This document shows positions 1 to 5,792 of a stretch of DNA of 15,609 bases, in pieces; positions within the stretch are counted from its first letter, which is position 1, and the number at the start of each line of letters is the position of its first letter. The notes beneath the pieces are model-generated. The model was not told where the DNA came from. It ran no database searches and worked only from the letters and a program-made list of their open reading frames with translations. Source of the DNA: DASXRC01 sp036506795 (GTDB lineage: Bacteria; Actinomycetota; Actinomycetes; Mycobacteriales; Micromonosporaceae); NCBI GenBank assembly GCA_036506795.1, contig DASXRC010000053.1, positions 1-15,609 of the forward strand, given 5' to 3'. The translations under genes and the position numbers were made by a program.

Positions 1-911
1 GTGTTCTCGTTGCTGCCGCGCTGCCAGGGCGAGTGGGGGTCGCAGAAGTAGACCGGGCAGCCGGTCGCGACGGTGAAGGTGACGTGCCGGGCCATCTCGC
101 TGCCCTGGTCCCAGGTCAGCGACCGCAGCAGGTGGGCCGGCATGCGTTGGGCCAGCCGGCTGAGTACCTCGATGACGTGCCGGCTGTGGTAGCCGTCGGG
201 CAGCGCGCCGAGCATGACGTAGCGGTGGGCCCGTTCCACCAGGGTCACGATCGCCGAGCTGTGACCAGCCCCGATGAGCAGGTCACCTTCCCAGTGCCCG
301 GGAACGGCCCGGTCATTGGCCTCGGCGGGTCGGGCCGAAATGTGCAGGTCTCCGATCCAGGGCTTGCGACTGGCCCGGCTGGCCGCGGTCGCCCGGGACC
401 GCGGCTTGCGGGCGGCGCGCCCGGACCGCAGGGCCACCTGCGCGGTCAGCTCGGCCCGCAGGTTGCCCCGCGACTGCACATACAGGGCCTGGTAGATCGT
501 TTCGTGGGACACCCGCAGCTCCGGCCGGTTCGGGAACATCATGGCCAGCCACCGCGCGATCTGCCGCGGCGACCAGCGACGCCGCAGCTTCGCCAGCACC
601 AGGGCCCGCAGCCGGCTGACTCCCACCAGTTTCGCCGCCACCCGCCGGTGCCGCTGTGCCGCCTCGGCCCGCTGGTGCGCCCGGTCGGCCCGATACCCCC
701 ACCGATAGGGCCGCCGAGCCCGCCCCATCAAGATCCACGATAGTGGGTTCTTGAACCCATGTCGGGCCGAGTTGTACCGGCCGATCTCCCGCGACACCGT
801 CGACACCGAAACGCCCAGCACCCCGGCGATCTGCGTGATCGTCTTACCGGCCCGCCAGTTGACCTCCAACACCTGCCGATGACCAAACGTCAACACCCCC
901 GGCTTCGCCAC
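1..911 (-). CDS. IS30-family transposase (3' end beyond window)
   Basis: This DDE transposase would cut and join the element's ends. A GTG start at 911 is chosen because GGAGG at 922-918 lies 6 bases upstream and an in-frame stop (939-941) lies just before it. About 303 residues are visible. An N-terminal helix-turn-helix (about residues 8-45, ITQIAGVLGVSVSTVSREI) is followed by the integrase core: HWEGDL with D210, LTWDQGSE with D268, and SPWQRGSNENT with E302 at the very edge of the window. The D268-x33-E302 spacing is the DD(33)E signature of IS30. No frameshift or stop interrupts the visible part, so it may be active, but the last 70-90 residues are missing from view. Confidence 0.93.
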   Translation of the reverse strand, partial: MAKPGVLTFGHRQVLEVNWRAGKTITQIAGVLGVSVSTVSREIGRYNSARHGFKNPLSWILMGRARRPYRWGYRADRAHQRAEAAQRHRRVAAKLVGVSRLRALVLAKLRRRWSPRQIARWLAMMFPNRPELRVSHETIYQALYVQSRGNLRAELTAQVALRSGRAARKPRSRATAASRASRKPWIGDLHISARPAEANDRAVPGHWEGDLLIGAGHSSAIVTLVERAHRYVMLGALPDGYHSRHVIEVLSRLAQRMPAHLLRSLTWDQGSEMARHVTFTVATGCPVYFCDPHSPWQRGSNEN

Positions 912-960
912 CCACGACCTCCAACGTTCAGGGCAAGATCAGTTGCACTGAACCCTAGAC
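1..960 (-). mobile_element. IS30-family insertion sequence, cut by window edge
   Basis: This is one end of an IS30-family element. It contains the transposase gene and, just upstream of its start, an imperfect inverted repeat (GTTCAGGGCAA at 926-936, TTGCACTGAAC at 943-953, 10 of 11 pairs, 6-base loop). That repeat probably lies in or next to the terminal repeat. The outer boundary is estimated at about 954-967, because homology to the intergenic repeat copy at 13.8 kb begins at 968. The other end lies outside the window, so terminal repeats and target duplication cannot be confirmed. Confidence 0.75.
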
Positions 961-967
961 ACCGCCA

Positions 968-1023
968 GATCCACTCACGGCAACGAGTCCATGATCGGAG
1001 CGGGAGGCCATGATCGGCGGAGA
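968..1023 (+). repeat. GATCATGG-type intergenic repeat, copy A
   Basis: CATGATCGG occurs at 990-998 and again at 1009-1017, exactly 19 bases apart, preceded by CACGGCAACGAGTC. The segment aligns without gaps to the reverse complement of 13836-13891, with about 45 of 56 positions identical. It lies between the IS30 element and the 3' end of the MFS exporter gene. Homology to the other copy stops at about 967, close to the IS end, which suggests the IS sits in or replaced the rest of the repeat. Confidence 0.7.
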
Positions 1024-1028
1024 ACGCG

Positions 1029-1061
1029 ATCGCGCCGCGTCCACGGGGGGCGCGGCGCGAT
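1029..1061 (-). terminator. Hairpin after the MFS exporter gene
   Basis: A perfect 11-bp stem (ATCGCGCCGCG at 1029-1039, its complement at 1051-1061) with an 11-base loop begins 36 bases after the exporter stop codon. There is no T tract, so it would be an I-shaped terminator of the kind common in high-GC actinomycetes. The structure is seen directly; termination is inferred from its position. Confidence 0.55.
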
Positions 1062-1096
1062 GCCGGACGTCGGCGCGGTGCCGGGCCGGCCGCGGA

Positions 1097-2674
1097 TTAC
1101 TCGACGGCGAACGCGGCCGGCGCGGCCGCCTCCGACGCGCCCGCCTGCGCCACGCCCGGCTCATGGCCGCGCAGCGGGACCTCCCTAATGAAGATCGCCA
1201 GCACGGGCACCAGGATCGCAGCGGCGACGGCCCACCAGAAGATGTCCGACGTGGCGACGGCGATGCTATTCAGCAGGCCGTCGCGCACCGGCGCCGGCAG
1301 GGCCCTCAGAGCGGCACCCGTGATCTGTCCGCCGCCGCCGCCGGAGCCGGCGAACCGATCTGCGGCGGCCGGACCGAGCTGGGTGGTGAGTTCGCTGGTC
1401 ATGGTGTGGTTGAACACCGCGCCGAAAATGGCGACGCCGAACGAACCTCCGATCGAGCGGAAGAACGTCGACGTGCTGCTCGCGACGCCCATGTCCCTCG
1501 GGTCCACACTGTTCTGCGCGATCAGGATCGTGGTCTGCATGAGGAAGCCAAGGCCGATACCGAGCACCACCATGCCGATCGAGGACTCGACCTTGGTGGT
1601 GTGCACGTTCACCTGGGCCAGCAGGTACATGCCGGCCACCACGCCGATGCCGCCGATCACCGGGAAGACCTTGTATCGCCCGGTACGCGTGATCACCTGG
1701 CCGCCGACGATCGAGGTCACAAGCAGGCCGGCCATCATCGGCAGGAGCAGCAGGCCGCTGTTGGTGGCCGACGCGCCCTGCACGGTCTGCATGAACAGCG
1801 GCAGGAAGGCGATCGCGCCGAACATCGCGAAGCCGACCAGGAAGCCGATCCCGGTCACCAGCGAGAAGTTCCGGTTCGCGAAGACGCCCAGCGGCAGGAT
1901 CGGCTCCGGCGAACGCCGCTCCAGCAGGCTGAAGGCCGCCAGCGACAGGATCGACAGCGCACCCAGGACGAGGATCTGCGGCGACCCCCAGGCGTACTTC
2001 GTGCCGGCCCACGTGGTGATTAGGACGAGCGCGGTGATGCCGACGGACAGCAGTAGTACGCCGAACCAGTCGATGCGGTGCTCCGCGCGGTACTTCGGCA
2101 GTCGCAGCCTGCCGACAAGCAGTGCGAACGCGATCGCCCCCAGCGGGATGTTGACGTAGAACGCCCAGCGCCAGCTGAGGTGGTCGGTGATGTAACCGCC
2201 GGCCAGTGGTCCGGCGATCATCGCGACCGCCATGACGCCGGCCATCATGCCCTGATAGCGCCCACGCTCGCGGGGCGGGACCAGGTCACCGATGATCGCG
2301 AAAGCTCCCACCAGCAGGCCACCGGCGCCGAGGCCCTGCAGCGCGCGGAAGCCGACCAGCTCCCAGATCGACTGCGACATGCCGGTGAGGGCCGACGCGA
2401 CGAGGAAGATCGCGATCGAGCTAAGGAAGATCTTCTTGCGCCCGTACAGATCGCCCAGCTTGCCCCAGATCGGGGTCGACACGGTCGTGCCGAGGATGTA
2501 CGCCGTCACCACCCAGGACAGATACTGGATGCCGCCCAGGTCGGTCACGATGCGCGGCAAGGCGGGGCTCACGATCATGTTGTCGAGCATGGCGAGCAGC
2601 ATCGCCAGCATGAGCGCCGGCAGAACTGCCATGACCTCGGGTCGCCGCTTTGGCACAGTGACGGTCTCGGACAC
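1097..2674 (-). CDS. DHA2-family MFS drug exporter (EmrB/QacA type)
   Basis: This is a proton-driven 14-TM exporter of the plasma membrane, 525 aa, the usual length for the DHA2 (DrugH+ antiporter-2) family. Visible family signatures are motif D1 in TM1 (LDNMIVSPALP, D31), motif A (GKLGDLYGRKK, residues 71-81), the TM4 arginine R110 and antiporter motif C (GPLAGGY, about 155-161), followed by WRWAFYVNIP. The GTG start has GGGGGAG 7 bases upstream. A TetR-family gene is divergently transcribed and the shared 116-bp spacer holds repeated operator-like half-sites, so repression by that regulator with induction by a ligand is likely. The substrate cannot be read from sequence. A glycine-rich stretch (GSGGGGGQ) lies in the large loop before the last TM. 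Confidence 0.93.
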   Translation of the reverse strand: MSETVTVPKRRPEVMAVLPALMLAMLLAMLDNMIVSPALPRIVTDLGGIQYLSWVVTAYILGTTVSTPIWGKLGDLYGRKKIFLSSIAIFLVASALTGMSQSIWELVGFRALQGLGAGGLLVGAFAIIGDLVPPRERGRYQGMMAGVMAVAMIAGPLAGGYITDHLSWRWAFYVNIPLGAIAFALLVGRLRLPKYRAEHRIDWFGVLLLSVGITALVLITTWAGTKYAWGSPQILVLGALSILSLAAFSLLERRSPEPILPLGVFANRNFSLVTGIGFLVGFAMFGAIAFLPLFMQTVQGASATNSGLLLLPMMAGLLVTSIVGGQVITRTGRYKVFPVIGGIGVVAGMYLLAQVNVHTTKVESSIGMVVLGIGLGFLMQTTILIAQNSVDPRDMGVASSTSTFFRSIGGSFGVAIFGAVFNHTMTSELTTQLGPAAADRFAGSGGGGGQITGAALRALPAPVRDGLLNSIAVATSDIFWWAVAAAILVPVLAIFIREVPLRGHEPGVAQAGASEAAAPAAFAVE

Positions 2675-2707
2675 GGTTACGCTCCCCCGAGTGGCCGGAT
2701 GAGTCGG

Positions 2708-2777
2708 CTTACTTGCCGACGGGCTAGTTATCTTACTTGCCGTACGGTAAGCTGCTACTGACCGGTCGTCAAGTAAG
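2708..2777. promoter_or_regulatory. Operator cluster in the MFS/TetR divergent spacer
   Basis: The 8-base word CTTACTTG occurs at 2708-2715 and 2732-2739, and in inverted orientation (CAAGTAAG) at 2770-2777. The middle copy runs into a near-perfect palindrome, CTTGCCGTACGGTAAG (2736-2751, one mismatched pair, centred on GTAC), a typical TetR-family operator shape. The first copy (CTTACTTGCCGACGG) is a degenerate version 24 bases away. This matches autoregulation plus repression of the exporter, inferred from the arrangement. Confidence 0.65.
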
Positions 2778-2790
2778 TTGGGTGGGAGAT

Positions 2791-3354
2791 GTGACTGGGA
2801 GCACAGGCGACACCCGGTCGCGGATCAAAGCGGTGGCACTCGACCTGTTCCTCGAGCAGGGCTACGCGGGGACGTCCCTGCGGGAGATCGCCGAGCGCCT
2901 CGGCGTCACGAAGGCCGCGCTCTACTACCACTTCAAGAGCAAGGACGAGATCGTCAACAGCTTCCTCGAGGACCGGCTGGTCCGGCTCGATGAGTTGATC
3001 GCATGGGCCCGCGCGCGCACGATGGACCGCGCCGCCCGACGTGAGCTGGTCCGCCGCTACGAGGAGGCGACCCGGGCCGAGGACGCACACCGCATGATGC
3101 GGTTCTTTGAGCAGAACCAGCCGGCCATCAAACGCATGTCGGGCGGGGAGGGCCTGCGCAAGCGGATCATCGAGGTGGCCGAGCTGCTCACGCCTCCCGG
3201 CGCGCGGCCGGCGGACCGGATCCGGGCGGCGGTCGCGCTGTTCGCCATCCACAGCAGCTGGTTCGTGCTGAACGACCGGGAGATCTCCGCAGAGGAGCAG
3301 GCCGACGCCGCACTCGAGGTGGCGTATGAGCTGATCGACCGCGCCGGCGGTTAG
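2791..3354 (+). CDS. TetR-family transcriptional repressor
   Basis: This is a ligand-responsive repressor of 187 aa if translated from the GTG at 2791. The N-terminal TetR_N domain is clear: TRSRIKAVALDLF, then TSLREIAERLGVTKAALYYHFKS (about residues 28-50) with the recognition helix ending in the family's YYHF. The C-terminal half is the variable ligand and dimer domain. The start is uncertain: GGGAG at 2784-2788 is only 2 bases from GTG 2791, an in-frame GTG at 2782 has no Shine-Dalgarno, and a TTG at 2737 falls inside the palindromic operator and is unlikely. It is divergent from the exporter and probably controls it and itself. Its stop overlaps the convergent GNAT stop. Confidence 0.9.
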   Translation: MTGSTGDTRSRIKAVALDLFLEQGYAGTSLREIAERLGVTKAALYYHFKSKDEIVNSFLEDRLVRLDELIAWARARTMDRAARRELVRRYEEATRAEDAHRMMRFFEQNQPAIKRMSGGEGLRKRIIEVAELLTPPGARPADRIRAAVALFAIHSSWFVLNDREISAEEQADAALEVAYELIDRAGG

Positions 3355-3845
3355 GGCAGCTCCAGCCGCAGGGCCAGCAGGTTGACGCCCGGCATCGGGC
3401 TCCAGTCCCGCTCCGGTACGCGTACGAAGCCCAGCTGCGCGTACAGCCGCTGAGCCGGCCGCGCGAAGTCCCGGACTCCGATGATGATGGCGCGGCAGGA
3501 GAGTTCCATTCCGCGTGCGCGGCACGCCTCTACGAGCGCCTGGCCAACGCCACGACGCTGCGCCGACGGGTCAACCGCCAGCATCCGGAACTCCGCCTCG
3601 CCCGGGCCGGACAGCTCGGCGTACGGACTGCCCGGCAGGACGAACAGCACCGATCCAACGAGATGGCCGTCGTCCTCGGCCACCAGCAGCTCACCCGAGC
3701 CTGCGCGGCCCGTCACGTCGGCGAGCGCCCGCTCGTAGCCGTGCCCGCCGTCGAGTTGGCCGTCGGCCCGGTACGCCGCGACCGTGAGCCGGGCGATCGC
3801 AGCGTGATCGTCCGGCCGGGCGGGCCTGATGCTGATCGAGCTCAT
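3351..3845 (-). CDS. GNAT-family N-acetyltransferase
   Basis: A 164-aa acetyl-CoA-dependent acyltransferase of the GNAT fold. The diagnostic motif A is FRMLAVDPSAQRRGVGQAL, with the acetyl-CoA pyrophosphate loop Q96-R-R-G-x-G101. The C-terminal AQRLYAQLGFVRVPE is the usual motif B region. The N-terminal IRPARPDDHAAIARL is the standard beta1-alpha1. Its ATG overlaps the stop of the biotinyl-domain gene (ATGA, 3842-3845), so the two are probably translationally coupled. Its stop overlaps the convergent TetR stop. The substrate is not identifiable. An acetyltransferase is also present near this position in the M. tuberculosis sigH-aroA region, from memory. Confidence 0.88.
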   Translation of the reverse strand: MSSISIRPARPDDHAAIARLTVAAYRADGQLDGGHGYERALADVTGRAGSGELLVAEDDGHLVGSVLFVLPGSPYAELSGPGEAEFRMLAVDPSAQRRGVGQALVEACRARGMELSCRAIIIGVRDFARPAQRLYAQLGFVRVPERDWSPMPGVNLLALRLELP

Positions 3846-4057
3846 TCGATGACGGCGATCAGGTCGCCCTCCTGGACCACGTCTCCCTCATTGACCGCCA
3901 GCTGCGACACGACACCGTCGGACTCGGCGAGGACCGGGATCTCCATCTTCATCGACTCGAGGATGACGAGCGTGTCGCCCTCGGACACGGAGTCTCCGGT
4001 GCCGGCCACGACCTTCCACACGTTCGCCACCATCTCGGCGCGGATCTCCTCGGCCAT
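3842..4057 (-). CDS. Single-domain biotin/lipoyl attachment protein (TB7.3-like)
   Basis: A 71-aa protein that is a complete biotinyl/lipoyl domain and nothing else. The modification motif ESMKMEIP places the biotin-accepting lysine at K37; the EG-D turns (GDSVSEGDTL and NEGDVVQEGDLI) flank it as in the barrel-sandwich hybrid fold. The MKM context favours biotin over lipoate. It resembles the mycobacterial TB7.3 protein (Rv3221c), which also sits next to the SigH/RshA pair. It has a good ribosome site (GAGGGAGGG, 5-6 bases before ATG). No carboxylase subunit is nearby, so its partner enzyme is unknown. It overlaps the GNAT gene by 4 bp. Confidence 0.93.
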   Translation of the reverse strand: MAEEIRAEMVANVWKVVAGTGDSVSEGDTLVILESMKMEIPVLAESDGVVSQLAVNEGDVVQEGDLIAVIE

Positions 4058-4125
4058 CCTGGCCCTCCCTCATCTGCGGGGTGTTGCTGCGTCGGTATCC
4101 AATCACGGACCCGACCCGGCGGCGT

Positions 4126-4161
4126 GCACGCCCGACCTCGCGCGCACGCCCGACCTCGCGC
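4126..4161 (+). repeat. Perfect 18-bp tandem duplication
   Basis: GCACGCCCGACCTCGCGC occurs twice, head to tail, at 4126-4143 and 4144-4161. It lies in the divergent spacer between the biotinyl-domain gene and the small ribosomal protein gene, where the -35 region of the latter's promoter would be expected. It appears to be a recent slippage or duplication event. Confidence 0.85.
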
Positions 4162-4169
4162 TCGCGGTC

Positions 4170-4175
4170 TAGCAT
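4170..4175 (+). promoter_or_regulatory. Possible -10 box for the bL37-like gene
   Basis: TAGCAT fits the actinobacterial TAnnnT -10 pattern and would start transcription about 29 bases before the ATG at 4211. No convincing -35 is seen; the corresponding position is inside the 18-bp tandem duplication. The evidence is weak and positional. Confidence 0.35.
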
Positions 4176-4210
4176 GAACCGGACGCGAAGCGCTCCGGAA
4201 GGGAAACACC

Positions 4211-4288
4211 ATGGCTAAGCGGTCGCGGAAGAAGAAGGCGCGTAAGAAGAGCTCGGCCAACCACGGCAAGCGCCCCAACGGCTCCTAG
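4211..4288 (+). CDS. Small basic ribosomal protein, bL37-like
   Basis: A 25-aa protein starting MAKRSRKKKARKKSSANHGK and ending RPNGS, with 11 Lys/Arg residues. Composition and the terminal NHGKRPN motif match the tiny actinobacterial large-subunit protein bL37, described in the Mycobacterium smegmatis ribosome; the match is from memory. The ribosome site is good: GGAAGGG at 4197-4203, 7 bases from the ATG. It lies on the opposite strand to rsrA (convergent, 15 bases between stops) and diverges from the biotinyl-domain gene. It is too short for most gene finders, so it is easily missed. Confidence 0.82.
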   Translation: MAKRSRKKKARKKSSANHGKRPNGS

Positions 4289-4303
4289 GCGCAGTGGCGG
4301 CCG

Positions 4304-4588
4304 CTACTCGGCGAGGAGCTCCCGGCGATCGGCCTCGAGCACCAGCTCGGACAACCGCAGTCGCAGCCGCTGACGCAGCTCGGCCGGCGCGCGCTCGGTG
4401 CCGCAGCACCGGGCGACCAGCGCCTTGACCTCCTGCTCGATGCCGTACTCCCGCAGGCACGGGGAGCACTCGTCGAGGTGCTGTCGGATCACGTCCCGCC
4501 GGTCGTCGGAGCACTCCAGATCGAGGTAGAGATACACCTCGGCAAGCACCTCACGGCAGTCGGTCTCGTGGGGGGCACCGCAACTCAC
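4304..4588 (-). CDS. rsrA: Zinc anti-sigma factor RsrA
   Basis: A redox-sensing anti-sigma factor that holds SigR inactive until its thiols are oxidised. The ZAS signature is complete: C11, H37, C41 and C44 (HLDECSPC) bind zinc, and C11-C44 form the regulatory disulfide in Streptomyces coelicolor RsrA. I chose the GTG at 4588 over the ATG at 4594: AGGAGG (4602-4597 region) is 7-8 bases from the GTG but only 1 base from the ATG. The resulting N-terminus (MSCGAPHETDC) also lines up with RsrA and gives identical residue numbers. The 94-aa product ends in a charged helix. The gene follows sigR after 2 bases, so they are co-translated. Using the ATG would add two residues and overlap the sigR stop (ATGA). 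Confidence 0.93.
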   Translation of the reverse strand: MSCGAPHETDCREVLAEVYLYLDLECSDDRRDVIRQHLDECSPCLREYGIEQEVKALVARCCGTERAPAELRQRLRLRLSELVLEADRRELLAE

Positions 4589-4590
4589 GG

Positions 4591-5292
4591 TCATACCTCC
4601 TGGCCAGCGGCTGCGGAGTCATTCGACGGGGTCCTCGCCAGCCCACGCTCCGCAGCGTAGCCCTCCAGCAGCCGGCGCAAGTTTCGTCGGCCGCGATGGA
4701 GCCGGGACATCACGGTGCCGATCGGCGTTCCCATGATGTCGGCGATCTCCTTGTACGAGAAGCCTTCGACGTCGGCGAGGTAGACCGCGAGCCGGAAATC
4801 CTCGGGCAGCCGCTGCAGCGCGTCCTTGACGTCGCTGTCCGGCAGCCGGTCGAGGGCCTCGGTCTCGGCCGACCTCAAGCCGCTGGAGGTGTGCGACTCC
4901 GCCTCCGCGAGCTGCCAGTCGGTGATCTCCTCGGTCGGCGCCTGCACCGGCTGCCGCTGTCGGCGCCGGTACGAGTTGATATAAGTGTTGGTCAGGATCC
5001 GGTATAGCCAGGCCTTGAGGTTGGTGCCCTCTTCGAACTGGTGGAAGGCGGCGAACGCCTTCATGAACGTCTCTTGGACCAGATCCTCGGCGTCGGCCGG
5101 GTTCCGCGTCATCCGCAGCGCGGCCGCGTACAACTGGTCGACAAAGGGCAGCGCGTCGCGCTCGAAGCGCGCCCTGCGCTGCTCCGGCCTCTCCGGTCGG
5201 GTCAACCGCACGTCCCCCTTTGGCTGTCCCGCCGAGGATACGCTCCGGGCCACAACCGCAGATTCGGAAGAGCGGGGAACATCCGTGATCAT
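4591..5292 (-). CDS. sigR: ECF sigma factor SigR/SigH, thiol-oxidative stress
   Basis: An RNA polymerase sigma subunit that switches on thioredoxin, mycothiol and protein-quality-control genes during thiol oxidation. From the ATG at 5292 it is 233 aa. Region 2 is FERDALPFVDQLY...NPADAEDLVQETFMKAF...FEEGTNLKAWLYRILTN (about 43-102). Region 4 is LPEDFRLAVYLADVEGFSYKEIADI followed by GTPIGTVMSRLHRGR (about 162-203). Both are close to S. coelicolor SigR. The start is ambiguous: ATG 5292 has no Shine-Dalgarno. An upstream GTG at 5415 has an excellent one (GGAAGGGGA) and would add 41 residues. A TTG at 5205 has AAAGGGGG 8 bases upstream and would remove 29. The frame stays open to 5823, but that part lies upstream of the promoter. 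Confidence 0.95.
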   Translation of the reverse strand: MITDVPRSSESAVVARSVSSAGQPKGDVRLTRPERPEQRRARFERDALPFVDQLYAAALRMTRNPADAEDLVQETFMKAFAAFHQFEEGTNLKAWLYRILTNTYINSYRRRQRQPVQAPTEEITDWQLAEAESHTSSGLRSAETEALDRLPDSDVKDALQRLPEDFRLAVYLADVEGFSYKEIADIMGTPIGTVMSRLHRGRRNLRRLLEGYAAERGLARTPSNDSAAAGQEV

Positions 5293-5412
5293 GATCGGCA
5301 GGTCCGGACCCGGGCCGTCGCGCTGTGTGACGGGCCAGTCGGGCGCTGACAAGAGACGGCGTAGCCGCTGCGCCTCACCGGCATCCCGCTCCCGGTGCCG
5401 CGTTCCGATCCC

Positions 5413-5430
5413 CACGGACCATCCCCTTCC
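5413..5430 (-). promoter_or_regulatory. Strong RBS plus GTG for a long SigR isoform
   Basis: On the minus strand GGAAGGGGA (5430-5422) is 6-7 bases from a GTG (5415-5413) in frame with sigR. It lies just downstream of the SigR-type promoter, so a transcript from that promoter would carry it about 43 bases from its 5' end. Translation here would give a 274-residue SigR with a 41-residue N-terminal extension. Confidence 0.55.
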
Positions 5431-5466
5431 GTCGTGCCAGGCCAATTGACACCATTCGGCGGGCAT

Positions 5467-5492
5467 AACGTTTCGAGCGAGGCCGGGATTCC
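5467..5492 (-). promoter_or_regulatory. SigR-type (autoregulatory) promoter of sigR
   Basis: GGAAT (5492-5488) and GTT (5469-5467) are separated by exactly 18 bases, the SigR/SigH consensus GGAAT-N18-GTT. Transcription would start near 5458-5460 and read into sigR-rsrA. This fits the positive feedback known for SigR in Streptomyces and SigH in mycobacteria. Confidence 0.72.
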
Positions 5493-5792
5493 ACCGCAGC
5501 GCACCAAACCGGTGGACGAGTGATCCATTCGACAGCTTCGGGCGGACGACCCACGGGCCGGGCCGCCCCGGACGTTCGCGCCCGCCGCGCCGGGACGGCG
5601 GCATCCCGGCGCGGTCACCCACCCCGGTCCCGGCGACGGGACAACCGCCACCGGGACCAGGAAGGGCCTGGGAGTTGGCCACACGGCCCGAGAGGGCCGC
5701 GACCAGGGGCGTTCCCGTGGTCACGGGAACACCCCGTGCAACGACCCGGACGGCTACGGCGTGACGCGGCCCGGTGTGGCGACGCGCCGCGG
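5493..5792. other. Palindrome-rich spacer between hydrolase gene and sigR promoter
   Basis: I see no convincing gene in these 300 bases. The spacer holds three inverted repeats: a perfect 11-bp stem with 8-base loop (CCGCGCCGGGA 5585-5595, complement 5604-5614), an 8-bp pair (GGTCCCGG 5626-5633, complement 5651-5658) and a 20-bp palindrome GTTCCCGTGGTCACGGGAAC (5711-5730, 9-bp arms). They probably separate transcription of the hydrolase gene from sigR. The 20-bp one could equally be a dimer operator. Confidence 0.5.
5711..5730. promoter_or_regulatory. 20-bp palindrome, possible operator
   Basis: GTTCCCGTG-GT-CACGGGAAC has perfect 9-bp arms around a 2-base centre, 63 bases past the hydrolase stop. 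The tiny centre favours a protein-binding site over an RNA hairpin, although an 8-bp stem with a GGTC loop is possible. The binding protein is unknown. Confidence 0.4.

Noticed and set aside
1010..2023. Plus-strand frame opposite the MFS exporter
   Set aside because: Its product is low-complexity and rich in Arg, Asp and His, typical of antisense frames. The minus-strand exporter has full family motifs.
2737..2790. TTG start at 2737 for the TetR regulator
   Set aside because: It lies inside the palindromic operator and precedes likely transcription starts. TetR proteins normally begin 5-20 residues before the first helix, as with GTG 2791.
5283..5294. TGATCATGATCGG-like word near the sigR ATG as another copy of the intergenic repeat
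   Set aside because: It lacks the 19-bp partner and flanking CACGGCAAC sequence and lies in coding DNA, so chance similarity is likelier.
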